Counted from the stretch's first letter, positions 23,132 to 31,577 are shown. The stretch is 32,097 nt of DNA from CAYRAV01 sp964422365 (GCA_964422365.1 CAYRAV010000034.1:1-32097); one strand, 5' to 3'. Translations and numbers: made by a program. Notes: generated by a model not told the origin, from the letters alone.

Positions 23132-23280
23132 GTAACAGTTCAGCCATGCAGAAACAATTGCCCTTTCGGGCTGACGGACTTCGTCCGATATGGTATGGAT
23201 ATTTGCCCAAAATTCCCCACAAATTGTGGCATACATCTTGTAATAAGCAATTTTCAAACACACTTTAGCTGAACCGTTAC
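23132..23280 (+). mobile_element. IS66-like miniature element carrying TA-MITE sequence
   Basis: The ends GTAACAGTTCAGCCATGC (23132-23149) and TTTAGCTGAACCGTTAC (23264-23280) match the family at 2414. Flanks GTATTTGT and ATATTTGT agree at 7 of 8 bases, consistent with an 8-bp target duplication. After GCAGAAACAATTG the interior switches to TA-MITE sequence (CGGACTTCGTCCG hairpin, ACAAATTGTGGC, then AATTTTCAAACACAC-TT-TA at 23267). It is thus a nested or recombinant element, in the leader of the methyltransferase gene. Confidence 0.75.
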
Positions 23281-23396
23281 ATATTTGTAAACATGTTTGA
23301 CATATATAATATTATCGCAGAAACAACTTTGATTTTTTGACAGCAAACGAATAACATATCATTACAAATCAGCAGAAAAATAAGAAAGGTAAAACT

Positions 23397-24599
23397 ATGG
23401 AAAGAGCAGTAGTAATTTTAAAAAAAGGTCAGGGAAGAGCATTAAAGGCCGGAGGAATGTGGATATTTGATAATGAAATAGACAGAATAGAAGGAAAGTT
23501 TGAAAACGGAGATCTGGTTATTGTTCAGGATTTTGATGGATATGGAATGGGAACAGGGTTCATTAATACAAATTCTAAAATTCGTATCAGAATGATGTCG
23601 AGAAAGAAGGAACAGGAAATAGATGAGGCGTTTCTCAAAATGAGGGTAAAAAATGCATGGGAATATAGGAAGATGACTGTAGATACTTCAAGCTGCAGAG
23701 TTATCTTTGGGGAGGCAGATTTTCTTCCCGGACTTGTAATAGATAAATTTTCAGATATTTTGGTAATACAATCCTTAGCACTTGGTATTGATAAAATGAA
23801 AGAAATAATTATCCGTTTATTAAAAGAAGTAATGGCAGAAGATAGTATAGTAATACGTGGTGTTTTTGAGAGAAGTGATGCAAAGGTAAGAATGCAGGAA
23901 GGAATGGAACAAATCAAAGGATTTATTGGGGAATCATTTGATACGAAAGTTAAGATTGTAGAAAATGGTGTAAAATATATGGTAAATGTAGAAGAAGGAC
24001 AAAAAACAGGATTCTTTTTAGATCAGAAATACAATCGTCTTGCTATACAAAAGTTTTGTAGGAACGCAGATGTATTGGATTGTTTTACACATACAGGTTC
24101 CTTTGCATTAAATGCAGGAATTGCAGGTGCAAAAAGCGTGTTGGGTGTAGATGCATCTCAGTTGAGCATAGAACAGGCTCAGGAAAATGCAAGGTTAAAT
24201 CATTTAGAAGACATAGTTAAGTTCAAATGTGCAGATGTGTTTGAATTATTGCCACAGTTAGAAACAGCAGGTGAAAAATATGATGTAGTTATTTTAGACC
24301 CGCCTGCTTTTACAAAATCAAGAAAATCAGTAAAAAATGCTATTAGAGGATATCGTGAAATCAATCTAAGAGGAATGAAATTAGTAAAGGATGGGGGAAT
24401 ATTAGCAACTTGCTCCTGTTCCCATTTTATGACAGCAGAGTTGTTTACAGAAACATTGGCACAAGCAGCACGAAATGTACATAAGAGAATTAGACAGATT
24501 GAATATCGTACACAAGCAGCGGATCATCCTATCTTGTGGGCCGCAGATGAATCATATTACCTTAAATTTTATATTTTCCAAGTCTGTGATGAGAAGTAG
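23397..24599 (+). CDS. rlmI: RlmI/RlmK-family 23S rRNA methyltransferase
   Basis: The product is 400 residues, with the ATG at 23397 after AAGAAAGG. The N-terminal PUA domain (about 1-75: GRALKAGGMWIFDNEIDRIE) binds RNA. A middle EEHEE-like domain (about 75-190) follows. A C-terminal Rossmann methyltransferase has the SAM-binding motif VLDCFTHTGSFALNAG (Asp228) and the motif IV ILDPPAF (Asp301). The motif VI ATCSCSHFM provides Cys339 and Cys341. COG1092 proteins methylate 23S rRNA, and RlmI makes m5C1962 in E. coli. The exact position modified here is inferred. It is cytoplasmic and monocistronic, convergent with lexA. Length and motifs are normal. Confidence 0.88.
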   Translation: MERAVVILKKGQGRALKAGGMWIFDNEIDRIEGKFENGDLVIVQDFDGYGMGTGFINTNSKIRIRMMSRKKEQEIDEAFLKMRVKNAWEYRKMTVDTSSCRVIFGEADFLPGLVIDKFSDILVIQSLALGIDKMKEIIIRLLKEVMAEDSIVIRGVFERSDAKVRMQEGMEQIKGFIGESFDTKVKIVENGVKYMVNVEEGQKTGFFLDQKYNRLAIQKFCRNADVLDCFTHTGSFALNAGIAGAKSVLGVDASQLSIEQAQENARLNHLEDIVKFKCADVFELLPQLETAGEKYDVVILDPPAFTKSRKSVKNAIRGYREINLRGMKLVKDGGILATCSCSHFMTAELFTETLAQAARNVHKRIRQIEYRTQAADHPILWAADESYYLKFYIFQVCDEK

Positions 24600-24740
24600 T
24601 GCTTAGAAATGCTTAAAAAACTTGATTTTATATGGATTGAGATGATTTTATGAAAATGAGAAAACTATCATAACTTATCGCAAAATGCTGTAATACACAT
24701 AAAAATAATGTTAAGAGAGTAAGATTTTATATTTTAGCAG

Positions 24741-24773
24741 CATTGTATCCCGAATTATAATCGGGATACAATG
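24741..24773. terminator. Perfect 13-bp hairpin between convergent genes
   Basis: CATTGTATCCCGA (24741-24753) pairs exactly with TCGGGATACAATG (24761-24773) around ATTATAA. It lies between the stops of the methyltransferase gene and lexA. No good T-run follows on either strand, so termination is likely but not certain. Confidence 0.55.
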
Positions 24774-24793
24774 GTTAGTGTAAATGTTGTATG

Positions 24794-25411
24794 TTAGCCA
24801 TAATGTCTATAAAGACCAATAACTTTTCCAAGAATATTTAATTCTGATACTATAAGTGGTTCCATAGTATCATTTTCAGGCTGAAGACGGTAGTGTTTGT
24901 CTTCTTTGTAATAAGTCTTGACAGTAGCAGAATCGTCAATAAGAGCTACAATAATTTCACCATTTTCTGCAATATTCTGTTTTTTAACTAATATTTTATC
25001 TCCATCATAAATTCCTGCATTTATCATGCTTTCACCTTTTACATTTAACATAAAAACTTCACCTTTTGGCATTTCCTCTGCAAGAATTGGAAAATAACCA
25101 TCGATATTTTCTACAGCCAAAATGGGTTGGCCGGCAGTGATAGTACCAATAATTGGAACATTAATAATTTCACGTCTTGTCAAATTAAAGTTATCATCAA
25201 CAATTTCAATGGCTCTTGGTTTAGTTGGATCACGGCGGATATAACCATTTTTTTCAAGAGTTTCTAAATGAGAGTGGACTGAGGAAGTAGATTTTAAATG
25301 TACAGCTTCACAAATTTCTCTCACCGCAGGCGGGTAACCCCGATTAATTATTTCTGATTTAATATATTCTAAAATTTCTTTTTGTTTTGCAGTAATGCGT
25401 CCATATTCCAT
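24794..25411 (-). CDS. lexA: LexA repressor
   Basis: The product is 205 residues on the minus strand, the normal length, starting ATGGAATATGG after TTGGAGGAATT. The N-terminal winged helix has ITAKQKEILEYIKSEI and the recognition region AVREICEAVHLKSTSSVHSH. The autocleavage site is Ala93-Gly94 in GTITAGQPI, and the catalytic dyad is Ser128 (GESMINAG) and Lys165 (ATVKTYY). LexA represses SOS genes and cleaves itself when RecA filaments form on damaged DNA. The divergent yneA-like gene, 936 bases away, carries three operators in its promoter. lexA's own putative promoter shows no equally good operator. It is convergent with the methyltransferase gene. Confidence 0.97.
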   Translation of the reverse strand: MEYGRITAKQKEILEYIKSEIINRGYPPAVREICEAVHLKSTSSVHSHLETLEKNGYIRRDPTKPRAIEIVDDNFNLTRREIINVPIIGTITAGQPILAVENIDGYFPILAEEMPKGEVFMLNVKGESMINAGIYDGDKILVKKQNIAENGEIIVALIDDSATVKTYYKEDKHYRLQPENDTMEPLIVSELNILGKVIGLYRHYG

Positions 25412-25671
25412 AATAATTCCTCCAATATTTGTATGTAGATATTTTATTTTAATAAATTTGTATTGTATCGTTGATATCCAAAGTGTTTGAAAATTATTTA
25501 TTCCTGTGGGTAGTGAGCCGGTTTTTGGTAAAGCAGAGAGTTTGCATTTTCAGTTGGCGGCTACTGTGAGGGTATATGCCATGCAGCTTGTTAGACCAAT
25601 ACATTGAAAATATTTAAATAATTCAGCTGTTTGTGGTGTGTTGAAAAATGATAGATACAATATTTATATTT

Positions 25672-25713
25672 AGTATAACACATATATTTGTGTAATGTCA
25701 AACGAACGTTCGT
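25672..25713 (-). promoter_or_regulatory. Candidate lexA promoter with upstream palindrome
   Basis: Read on the minus strand: TTGACA (25701-25696), an 18-nt spacer and TATACT (25677-25672). Directly upstream of the -35 is the perfect 12-bp palindrome ACGAACGTTCGT (25702-25713). It contains GAAC and GTTC half-sites with no spacer, unlike the GAAC-N4-GTTC spacing of a Firmicute SOS box. The implied lexA leader is about 255 nt. Confidence 0.5.
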
Positions 25714-25819
25714 CGAATAGTACCAAAATGGTTACAGCCTAGTCATAATATCATAATATAATGGGCAGAATTTAGTATAGTGTCTTCTAAATTAATTACA
25801 TTTTATTTATCTGTAAAAC

Positions 25820-25930
25820 TAGAGTGTGTTTGAAAATTGCTCGTTACAAGATGTGCGTCACAATTTGTGAGGTGGTCCGGATTCATGAGGTGCAGCAGGC
25901 TGCATTGAATGAATTTTCAAACACACTCTA
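25820..25930. mobile_element. TA-type MITE, intact short copy G
   Basis: A 111-bp element with near-perfect 19-bp inverted ends: TAGAGTGTGTTTGAAAATT (25820-25838) and AATTTTCAAACACACTCTA (25912-25930). It is flanked by C and G to give CTAG on both sides. The interior holds GTTACAAGATGTGCGTCACA and an inverted GTGCAG/CTGCAT region. It has no coding capacity. TA at both borders fits TA-target elements of the Tc1/mariner/IS630 type. This is the best-preserved copy and serves as the reference for the family. Confidence 0.85.
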
Positions 25931-26270
25931 GCCTGTATATTGGATTTTCATAAATTCCAATAGTCTGGTACATCAAATAATAAATTTCTTTCATTCAAAA
26001 ATTCTTTAGAATACAGTAAACACAAGATATTTCAAGAAATTTAACATAAAGAAACTTAATTTACGTTATACTAGTTAATTAAAGTTTCTATAATTGTTTC
26101 ATAATTTTTTGTTTATAGCTGCAAAAAATTTCTACTCAGCATTTTCATATGTCTTTGTTCTTTTTCAGTAAAATTTGAAACCTATCAATTACGAACAATT
26201 GTGAACAGAAAATTTCTCTAAATGATATTGTAGATGAATAATAAGCTTAATTTTTACAGATAAAAAGTAA
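25931..26270. other. Non-coding, AT-rich region between MITE G and the yneA promoter
   Basis: No gene is visible. It contains one imperfect inverted repeat, AGAAACTTAATT (26050-26061) with AATTAAAGTTTCT (26077-26089). It also contains a weak GAAC-AATT-GTGA sequence (26193-26204) that might be a decayed LexA site. Confidence 0.5.
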
Positions 26271-26299
26271 TTGACAAACAGATGTTCTGGATATATAAT
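26271..26299 (+). promoter_or_regulatory. Consensus sigma-A promoter of the yneA-like gene
   Basis: TTGACA (26271-26276), a 17-nt spacer and TATAAT (26294-26299), an exact consensus promoter. A LexA-type operator lies in the spacer, as expected for a strong promoter kept silent by repression. Confidence 0.85.
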
Positions 26300-26328
26300 A
26301 TAAACAGATGTTCGAAAACAAATGTTCT
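26276..26328 (+). promoter_or_regulatory. Three LexA-type operators (SOS boxes)
   Basis: AAACAGATGTTC (from 26276), AAACAGATGTTC (from 26302) and AAACAAATGTTC (from 26316) each fit NAAC-N4-GTTC, close to the Firmicute SOS box GAAC-N4-GTTC. The first sits between -35 and -10, the second just after the -10 and the third at the start of the leader. Centre spacings are 26 and 14 bases. LexA is encoded nearby. Binding is inferred from sequence. Confidence 0.75.
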
Positions 26329-26347
26329 TTTTTTAGGAGGAATGAGA

Positions 26348-26704
26348 ATGAAGGATATTATAAAAAATTGCAGATTTAATTTGGTAAAATGGAAAGAAAA
26401 AAAATATATATTTGCATTGGTTATATTGATTTCAGGTATTATAATGTTTAGTAGTACAATATGTAATATTGTTTTTGCATCTTCAAAAACAACACAAAAT
26501 CAGAAAAAAAGATTTGTTAGTGTAAAAGTTGAGGAAGGAGATTCATTGTGGAGTATTGCAAAAGATTATTATAGTACATCAGGGCAGGATAAAGTAGATG
26601 CGTATATTAAAGAAATTAAACTTTGTAATGGCTTAAAAGGAAATACAATACATACAGGTAGATATTTGATAATTCCATATTATGAGAATGTTATAGAAAA
26701 TTAG
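26348..26704 (+). CDS. yneA: YneA-like SOS cell-division inhibitor (membrane anchor plus LysM)
   Basis: The product is 118 residues from the ATG at 26348, seven bases after AGGAGG. An ATG at 26342 is only one base from it. The N-terminal basic stretch and one membrane helix (about residues 21-42, IFALVILISGIIMF) place the C-terminus outside the cell. A short linker leads to a LysM domain (VKVEEGDSLWSIAKDYY, then HTGRYLIIP). Small anchored LysM proteins next to lexA are typical of YneA, which delays septation during the SOS response in Bacillus. The three LexA-type boxes in its promoter support that role strongly. Sequence identity to YneA itself cannot be judged here, so the assignment rests on architecture, location and operators. 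Confidence 0.75.
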   Translation: MKDIIKNCRFNLVKWKEKKYIFALVILISGIIMFSSTICNIVFASSKTTQNQKKRFVSVKVEEGDSLWSIAKDYYSTSGQDKVDAYIKEIKLCNGLKGNTIHTGRYLIIPYYENVIEN

Positions 26705-26810
26705 CTGATAATATGCACAGAAATAGCCTAAAATATATCAGATTGTGACACATATTTACCATTTTTGTTCAATATACTGTAGTGAAAAATGAATAAAGGT
26801 GGTAAGTTTA

Positions 26811-29021
26811 GTGAAAAAAAAGAGCTTAATAGGATGGATACCAAAAGTAATATTATTTTTTGCGGTATTTTATATAGCAGCTATAAGCTGCCTTGATATA
26901 AATAAAATATGTGCGGCATCAGGACTAAAGATACAAATTGGCAGCAAAACAATCAATTATAAAGAAGCACAGATTATATATCGTTTTAATTCGAAGGATG
27001 TGGACATGGATAGTACACCTGGGATTATAATTAATAATATTGCATTTGCATCTTATACAGATTTATTTAAAAATGGATTGGGCGCTGCATGTACATATGA
27101 TAGTAAGACGAAGAAAATTGTAATAACAAAATATGATAAAACAGTAACATTAACTTTAAACAGTAAGCAGGCAGAAGTAAATGGTAAGACAGTTACATTA
27201 GAAGAAGCACCATGTGAAGTGAAATACAAGGATGCTGGAAAAACAAAAATGCTTGTACCTGCTAAAATAGTGGCAGAGGCTTTAGGTTATACATATAAAT
27301 GGAATAGTAATAAGGGAATAGCAACAGTTGCTTATAATGGTTGGGAAGAATATTATATAGATGGAAAATGGACTAAATATACAGGGACAAAAGGAAAGGT
27401 AGTATTTAATGGAGAAAATGTAAGTGTGAGTTCTATGCCGGCTATTATAAAAAATAATACTGTGTTAATACAAGCAAAGAAGATTTTTTCGAACACTTTG
27501 GGAGCAGATTATGAATATACATCGAATGGAACAGAAAAAAAATTGATCTTAAAGCAAAATGGTATAACATTAGAATTTATTATGGGGAGTAAAACAGCAA
27601 AAATAAATGGTATAAACACTGAAATGTCTACAGAAGCAAGAATAATAAAAAATAAGAAGAATGGGAAATCATATGTTATGGTGCCTGCTAAATTTGTTAT
27701 TACAAACTTGGGATATTCATATCTTTGGGACAGTAAAAATAAAAATGTAGAGATAACAACAAGAAGTGCAGGAACATATTTTACATGGAATAGTGAAAAT
27801 GTTATTGAGAATCCACAAAGTCCGTATACAAATTTTATTAAATCGGTTATTTGCAGTACAGATGAAAGTGGTGAAAGGTTGGATATAACTGGCACAAATA
27901 AAATAGTGTCTGAGATATCTATGAATGATGATAGAAGTATGATTTATATTGATATTGCTAATGCCTTAACGGATATACCTGATACAACAGAAAAGATTTC
28001 GGATAATGGTTCGAAAATCAAATCTGTGTCAATTGCTACAACCAAAGAAGGGGGGATACGTGTTTCGCTAAAAGTGACAGTAGGTGTAGAATATTATGTA
28101 AGCACAATTGACGAAAATTTTACAATATATTTTATATCGTCTGACATTACAGAAGCTTATGAACTGAGTCTTACAAAACCGGAAGGAGTAGAGGTAGGTT
28201 CCATTAAGGATACAGATAAGTATTGGAATAAAAGGTTTGTGCTGACAATTCCTGGTGACTATGTAGAATTTTATAAAAAGAATCCTATTAAGAAAAATAG
28301 TACACTTGTTAAGTCTGTAGCTGTTTCTTTAAACAGTGCTGGTAATACTACTATAACAGTAACAACTACACGACTACAAGGATACCGTATTGATTTTTCT
28401 GACAATCAAATTTTAATAAAAATAGATGAACCTAAAAAAATTTATAAGAATATTGTAGTGCTTGACCCTGGACATGGTGGTGTGGATCCGGGAGCAACAA
28501 GCAACGGAATAAATGAAAAAGATATTGTATATAGTATTTTATATACTTATGGAAAAAAATATTTCAATGCAAAGACATCTACAGTAAAAGCATATTGGAC
28601 AAGAGTGAATGATACAAAAATAGAATTAAATGACAGGGCAGCTTTTGCGGAGAGTGTTGGAGCAGATTGTTTTATCAGTCTGCATATGAATTCAGCTTCA
28701 TCTACAGCGAAAGGAACAGAAGTATATTATTCCACAACAAATAATAAAGTTACAGATTGTGGATTGAGTAGTGAAAAATTAGCTGGTTATTTTCAACAAA
28801 ATATTGTAGATAATTTATCCACTTATAATAGAGGTGTAAAAACAGCACAGTTTGTAGTAATAAAGAAAAATACAGTGCCAGCAATATTAGTTGAATTGGG
28901 ATTTATTACTAATACAGCAGACCGTGAAAAATTTACTAATGCTAAATATCAGAAGAAGACGGCCAAATTATTTTATGATTCAATAGTTGGAATCTTTAAA
29001 AAATATCCTACAAAAAGGTAG
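26811..29021 (+). CDS. N-acetylmuramoyl-L-alanine amidase with stalk domains
   Basis: The product is 736 residues from the GTG at 26811, which follows AAAGGTGG with eight-base spacing. A GTG at 26799 lies inside the ribosome site. A signal peptide is followed by two copper-amine-oxidase-N-like stalk domains (about 30-180 and 190-325), each ending in a motif such as VPAKIVAEALGYTYKWN or VPAKFVITNLGYSYLWD. A middle beta-rich region (about 335-540) resembles AMIN-type repeats. The C-terminal Amidase_3 domain has zinc ligands His555 (LDPGHGG), Glu569 (NEKDIV) and His625 (SLHMNS), plus catalytic Glu695 (LVELGF). It cleaves the bond between MurNAc and the stem peptide and acts outside the membrane in wall remodelling or daughter-cell separation. 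A GHL10 gene follows in the same direction. Confidence 0.92.
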   Translation: MKKKSLIGWIPKVILFFAVFYIAAISCLDINKICAASGLKIQIGSKTINYKEAQIIYRFNSKDVDMDSTPGIIINNIAFASYTDLFKNGLGAACTYDSKTKKIVITKYDKTVTLTLNSKQAEVNGKTVTLEEAPCEVKYKDAGKTKMLVPAKIVAEALGYTYKWNSNKGIATVAYNGWEEYYIDGKWTKYTGTKGKVVFNGENVSVSSMPAIIKNNTVLIQAKKIFSNTLGADYEYTSNGTEKKLILKQNGITLEFIMGSKTAKINGINTEMSTEARIIKNKKNGKSYVMVPAKFVITNLGYSYLWDSKNKNVEITTRSAGTYFTWNSENVIENPQSPYTNFIKSVICSTDESGERLDITGTNKIVSEISMNDDRSMIYIDIANALTDIPDTTEKISDNGSKIKSVSIATTKEGGIRVSLKVTVGVEYYVSTIDENFTIYFISSDITEAYELSLTKPEGVEVGSIKDTDKYWNKRFVLTIPGDYVEFYKKNPIKKNSTLVKSVAVSLNSAGNTTITVTTTRLQGYRIDFSDNQILIKIDEPKKIYKNIVVLDPGHGGVDPGATSNGINEKDIVYSILYTYGKKYFNAKTSTVKAYWTRVNDTKIELNDRAAFAESVGADCFISLHMNSASSTAKGTEVYYSTTNNKVTDCGLSSEKLAGYFQQNIVDNLSTYNRGVKTAQFVVIKKNTVPAILVELGFITNTADREKFTNAKYQKKTAKLFYDSIVGIFKKYPTKR

Positions 29022-29165
29022 ATAGGATAAGATTAAAAATATACATAAAAAGATCGGTAATAGCATTATACTTTAAGAGAAGAAGTAATGGTGAATAATA
29101 AAAATGTCTTTATTAAGTTTATAATAATATAGAATTTAATATAATATAAAATAAGGAGGAAAGAA

Positions 29166-30929
29166 ATGAGAAAGACACAAGGTATTGTAAGTATTTTTTT
29201 GGGATTTTTAATGTTGGTATTAATTGGTTTTGGTCTTAGACCTGTTAAAGCAGTAGATGAAACTGGATATGCGGTAAGTCAGAACATAGAAGAATGTACA
29301 AATAAAAATGTTACAATAAAGGTACTGCCAATAAAAGGGCAGACTATTGCAGATGTTAAGTGGAAAAAGGGACTAAAAACAGAAAGTTATTTTGAAACAG
29401 ATGGTAATAGTGCATCAATAATAGATAATGCAGCTACTTTTACTGTAAAAACTAGTGGTAACTTTTCTATTTATGTAACAGATAGTCAAAACAACCATGA
29501 ATTGATTACATACAAGATTTCTAATATTGATAAAACAGCTCCTCAATTTTCTCCAGTCTGTTCTACAGAAAACGGAGAAATGCTAATAAAACTTAATATA
29601 GAAGAGGAACTGGATAACATAAGCAAAGCTGTATATGTAGAAGGTAAGGTGACAAGTGCTTCCTCTATAAAATGGAATTCAGCTACTGAGATTACAAATA
29701 AAAGCAGCTTTAAGGTTTCAAAAGAAGGAGACTATAGCATTTTAGTAACAGATTTGGCAGGAAATCAGACAATTCAAAATGTAAAAGCAAGTTTAGAGAT
29801 GAGGGCAGTATGGATTTCGTATTTAGAATTTGCCAATGCGAAGGTGGAAAATAAGACAGAAGCACAGTTTAAAGCGTGGGTAAATACGATGTTTGATAAA
29901 TGTGTAGCGATGAATATGAATGCAGTAGTTGTCCAAGTGAGACCTTTTGGAGATGCACTATATGATTCAGATTATTTTCCATGGTCAAAATATGTGTCAG
30001 GTAAACAAGGGCAAAATCCGGGATATGATCCATTAAAATATATGGTAGAGGCTGCACATAAGAGACAGTTGCAAATTCATGCATGGTTAAATCCATATAG
30101 AGTTACATCAGGAGATACAAAAATTTCTAATTTGTCTTCTGATAATCCTGCAAGAAAGTGGAGAAAATCATCTAGTAAAAGTAAACAGCGTAATGTTTTA
30201 ACTTTTAATGGGAGTCTATATTATAATCCTGCAAAGAGTGCAGTACGTAATTTAATTGTGAACGGTGTTGTAGAAATCGTAGAAAAATATGATGTTGATG
30301 GAATTCATTTTGATGATTATTTTTATCCTACATTAGGATCAAATTATAAGACTGTGTTTGACTATACAGAATATAAGAGTTATGTATCTGATTGCAAGAA
30401 TAATAACACAACACCATCTTCTATTGTTTCATGGAGAAGAAAAAATGTAAATAAACTTATTAGAGCAGTATACAAGGCTATTAAAGAAAAAAAATCAGAT
30501 GTACAATTTGGCATTAGTCCGGCGGGAAATATTAATAATCTATATGCCAATGACAGATATTATGTTGCTGTAAAGACATGGATGAAGTCTGAAAAATATG
30601 TTGATTATGTGTGTCCTCAAATATATTGGTCTTTTGAACATTCCATCTGTCCTTATGATAAAACCCTGACAGCATGGACAGCATTAAAAAAGAGTGATAC
30701 AGTAAAATTGTATGTTGGTATTGCTGCATACAGGGCTGGTATTTCGGCATCTGAGGCAAAATCGATAGGAGATACAGGATGGTCAAAGTCATCATCGGAA
30801 ATGAAAAAACAAGTTCAATATGGACGGAATACTAAAATGGTAGATGGATATATGTTTTATAGATATGATAATTTAATTTCCTCTAAAGCCAAAAAAGAGG
30901 TTGCCAATTTAAAAGGAATTTTGCAATAA
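29166..30929 (+). CDS. GHL10 (DUF187) glycoside-hydrolase-like secreted protein
   Basis: The product is 587 residues, with the ATG at 29166 after AAGGAGGAAAG. A signal peptide (residues 1-29, IFLGFLMLVLIGFGL) is followed by about 180 residues of Ig-like beta domains. There, DKTAPQFSP and DLAGNQTIQN are typical of bacterial Ig-like folds. The catalytic-type barrel (about 195-585) starts EMRAVWISYLEFA. It contains VVVQVRPFGDALYDSDYFPW, IHAWLNPYRV, GIHFDDYFYP and VDYVCPQIYWSFE, all hallmarks of GHL10/DUF187. Related proteins such as DigH (YddW) of E. coli hydrolyse denuded peptidoglycan glycans, which would complement the amidase just upstream. That link is inference from the family and the neighbourhood. 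Confidence 0.9.
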   Translation: MRKTQGIVSIFLGFLMLVLIGFGLRPVKAVDETGYAVSQNIEECTNKNVTIKVLPIKGQTIADVKWKKGLKTESYFETDGNSASIIDNAATFTVKTSGNFSIYVTDSQNNHELITYKISNIDKTAPQFSPVCSTENGEMLIKLNIEEELDNISKAVYVEGKVTSASSIKWNSATEITNKSSFKVSKEGDYSILVTDLAGNQTIQNVKASLEMRAVWISYLEFANAKVENKTEAQFKAWVNTMFDKCVAMNMNAVVVQVRPFGDALYDSDYFPWSKYVSGKQGQNPGYDPLKYMVEAAHKRQLQIHAWLNPYRVTSGDTKISNLSSDNPARKWRKSSSKSKQRNVLTFNGSLYYNPAKSAVRNLIVNGVVEIVEKYDVDGIHFDDYFYPTLGSNYKTVFDYTEYKSYVSDCKNNNTTPSSIVSWRRKNVNKLIRAVYKAIKEKKSDVQFGISPAGNINNLYANDRYYVAVKTWMKSEKYVDYVCPQIYWSFEHSICPYDKTLTAWTALKKSDTVKLYVGIAAYRAGISASEAKSIGDTGWSKSSSEMKKQVQYGRNTKMVDGYMFYRYDNLISSKAKKEVANLKGILQ

Positions 30930-30975
30930 ATATGAAATGAATCGAAGAAAAAGTATACATAATCCGGCATATTTG

Positions 30976-31023
30976 AAAATTGCTTATTGCAAGGTAAAAC
31001 ATATCCTTGCAATAAGCAATTTT
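30976..31023. terminator. Strong bidirectional terminator
   Basis: AAAATTGCTTATTGCAAGG (30976-30994) pairs perfectly over 19 bp with CCTTGCAATAAGCAATTTT (31005-31023) around a 10-nt loop, with T-runs on both strands. It separates the convergent GHL10 and cyclophilin genes. Both arms match the terminal part of the TA-type MITE (TTTGAAAATTGCTTGTTACAAG). Confidence 0.9.
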
Positions 31024-31052
31024 TTCATATATCAAGTACATAACAGAACACT

Positions 31053-31577
31053 TTAACACTTTTCAGGTTCAGGGTATTCAATACCAAATGTTTCAACAGT
31101 AACGGATTTCATAACTTGTGGTTCGTATGGTTTGTCCATATAGTCAACAGGTGTTTCGGCAATTGTATTGACAACATCCATACCTTCGATTACTTTGCCA
31201 AATGCAGCATATTGACCATCTAAGTGAGGAGCATCTTGATGCATAATAAAGAATTGGGAACCAGCCGAATCTGACATTTGCGAACGAGCCATAGAGATAA
31301 TACCAGCTTTATGTTTGAGATTGTTTTCAAAATAATTTGAAGTAAACTCACCTTTAATACTATAACCCGGACCACCTGTTCCAGTACCATCAGGACATCC
31401 GCCCTGAATCATAAAACCACGAATAACTCTGTGAAAAATCAGGCCGTTATAAAAGCCCTTGTTTGTCAAAGAAATAAAATTGTTTACAGTGTTTGGAGCA
31501 ACTTCAGGAAAAAGTTCAACTTTAATAATACCTCCATTTTCTAATTCAATTGTTACGATTGGGTTTTGATTTTCCAT
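31053..31577 (-). CDS. ppiB: Cyclophilin-type peptidyl-prolyl isomerase
   Basis: The product is 174 residues on the minus strand, starting at 31577 after GAAAGGATG. It catalyses cis-trans isomerisation of proline peptide bonds. Hallmarks are IFHRVIRGFMIQGGCPDGTG (active-site Arg and Phe), ISMARSQMSDSAGSQFFI (the GSQFFI motif) and LDGQYAAFGKVIEGMDVV. There is no signal peptide, so it is cytoplasmic, and the length is normal for PpiB. A consensus promoter lies 40-70 bases upstream and a bidirectional terminator follows. Confidence 0.96.
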   Translation of the reverse strand: MENQNPIVTIELENGGIIKVELFPEVAPNTVNNFISLTNKGFYNGLIFHRVIRGFMIQGGCPDGTGTGGPGYSIKGEFTSNYFENNLKHKAGIISMARSQMSDSAGSQFFIMHQDAPHLDGQYAAFGKVIEGMDVVNTIAETPVDYMDKPYEPQVMKSVTVETFGIEYPEPEKC

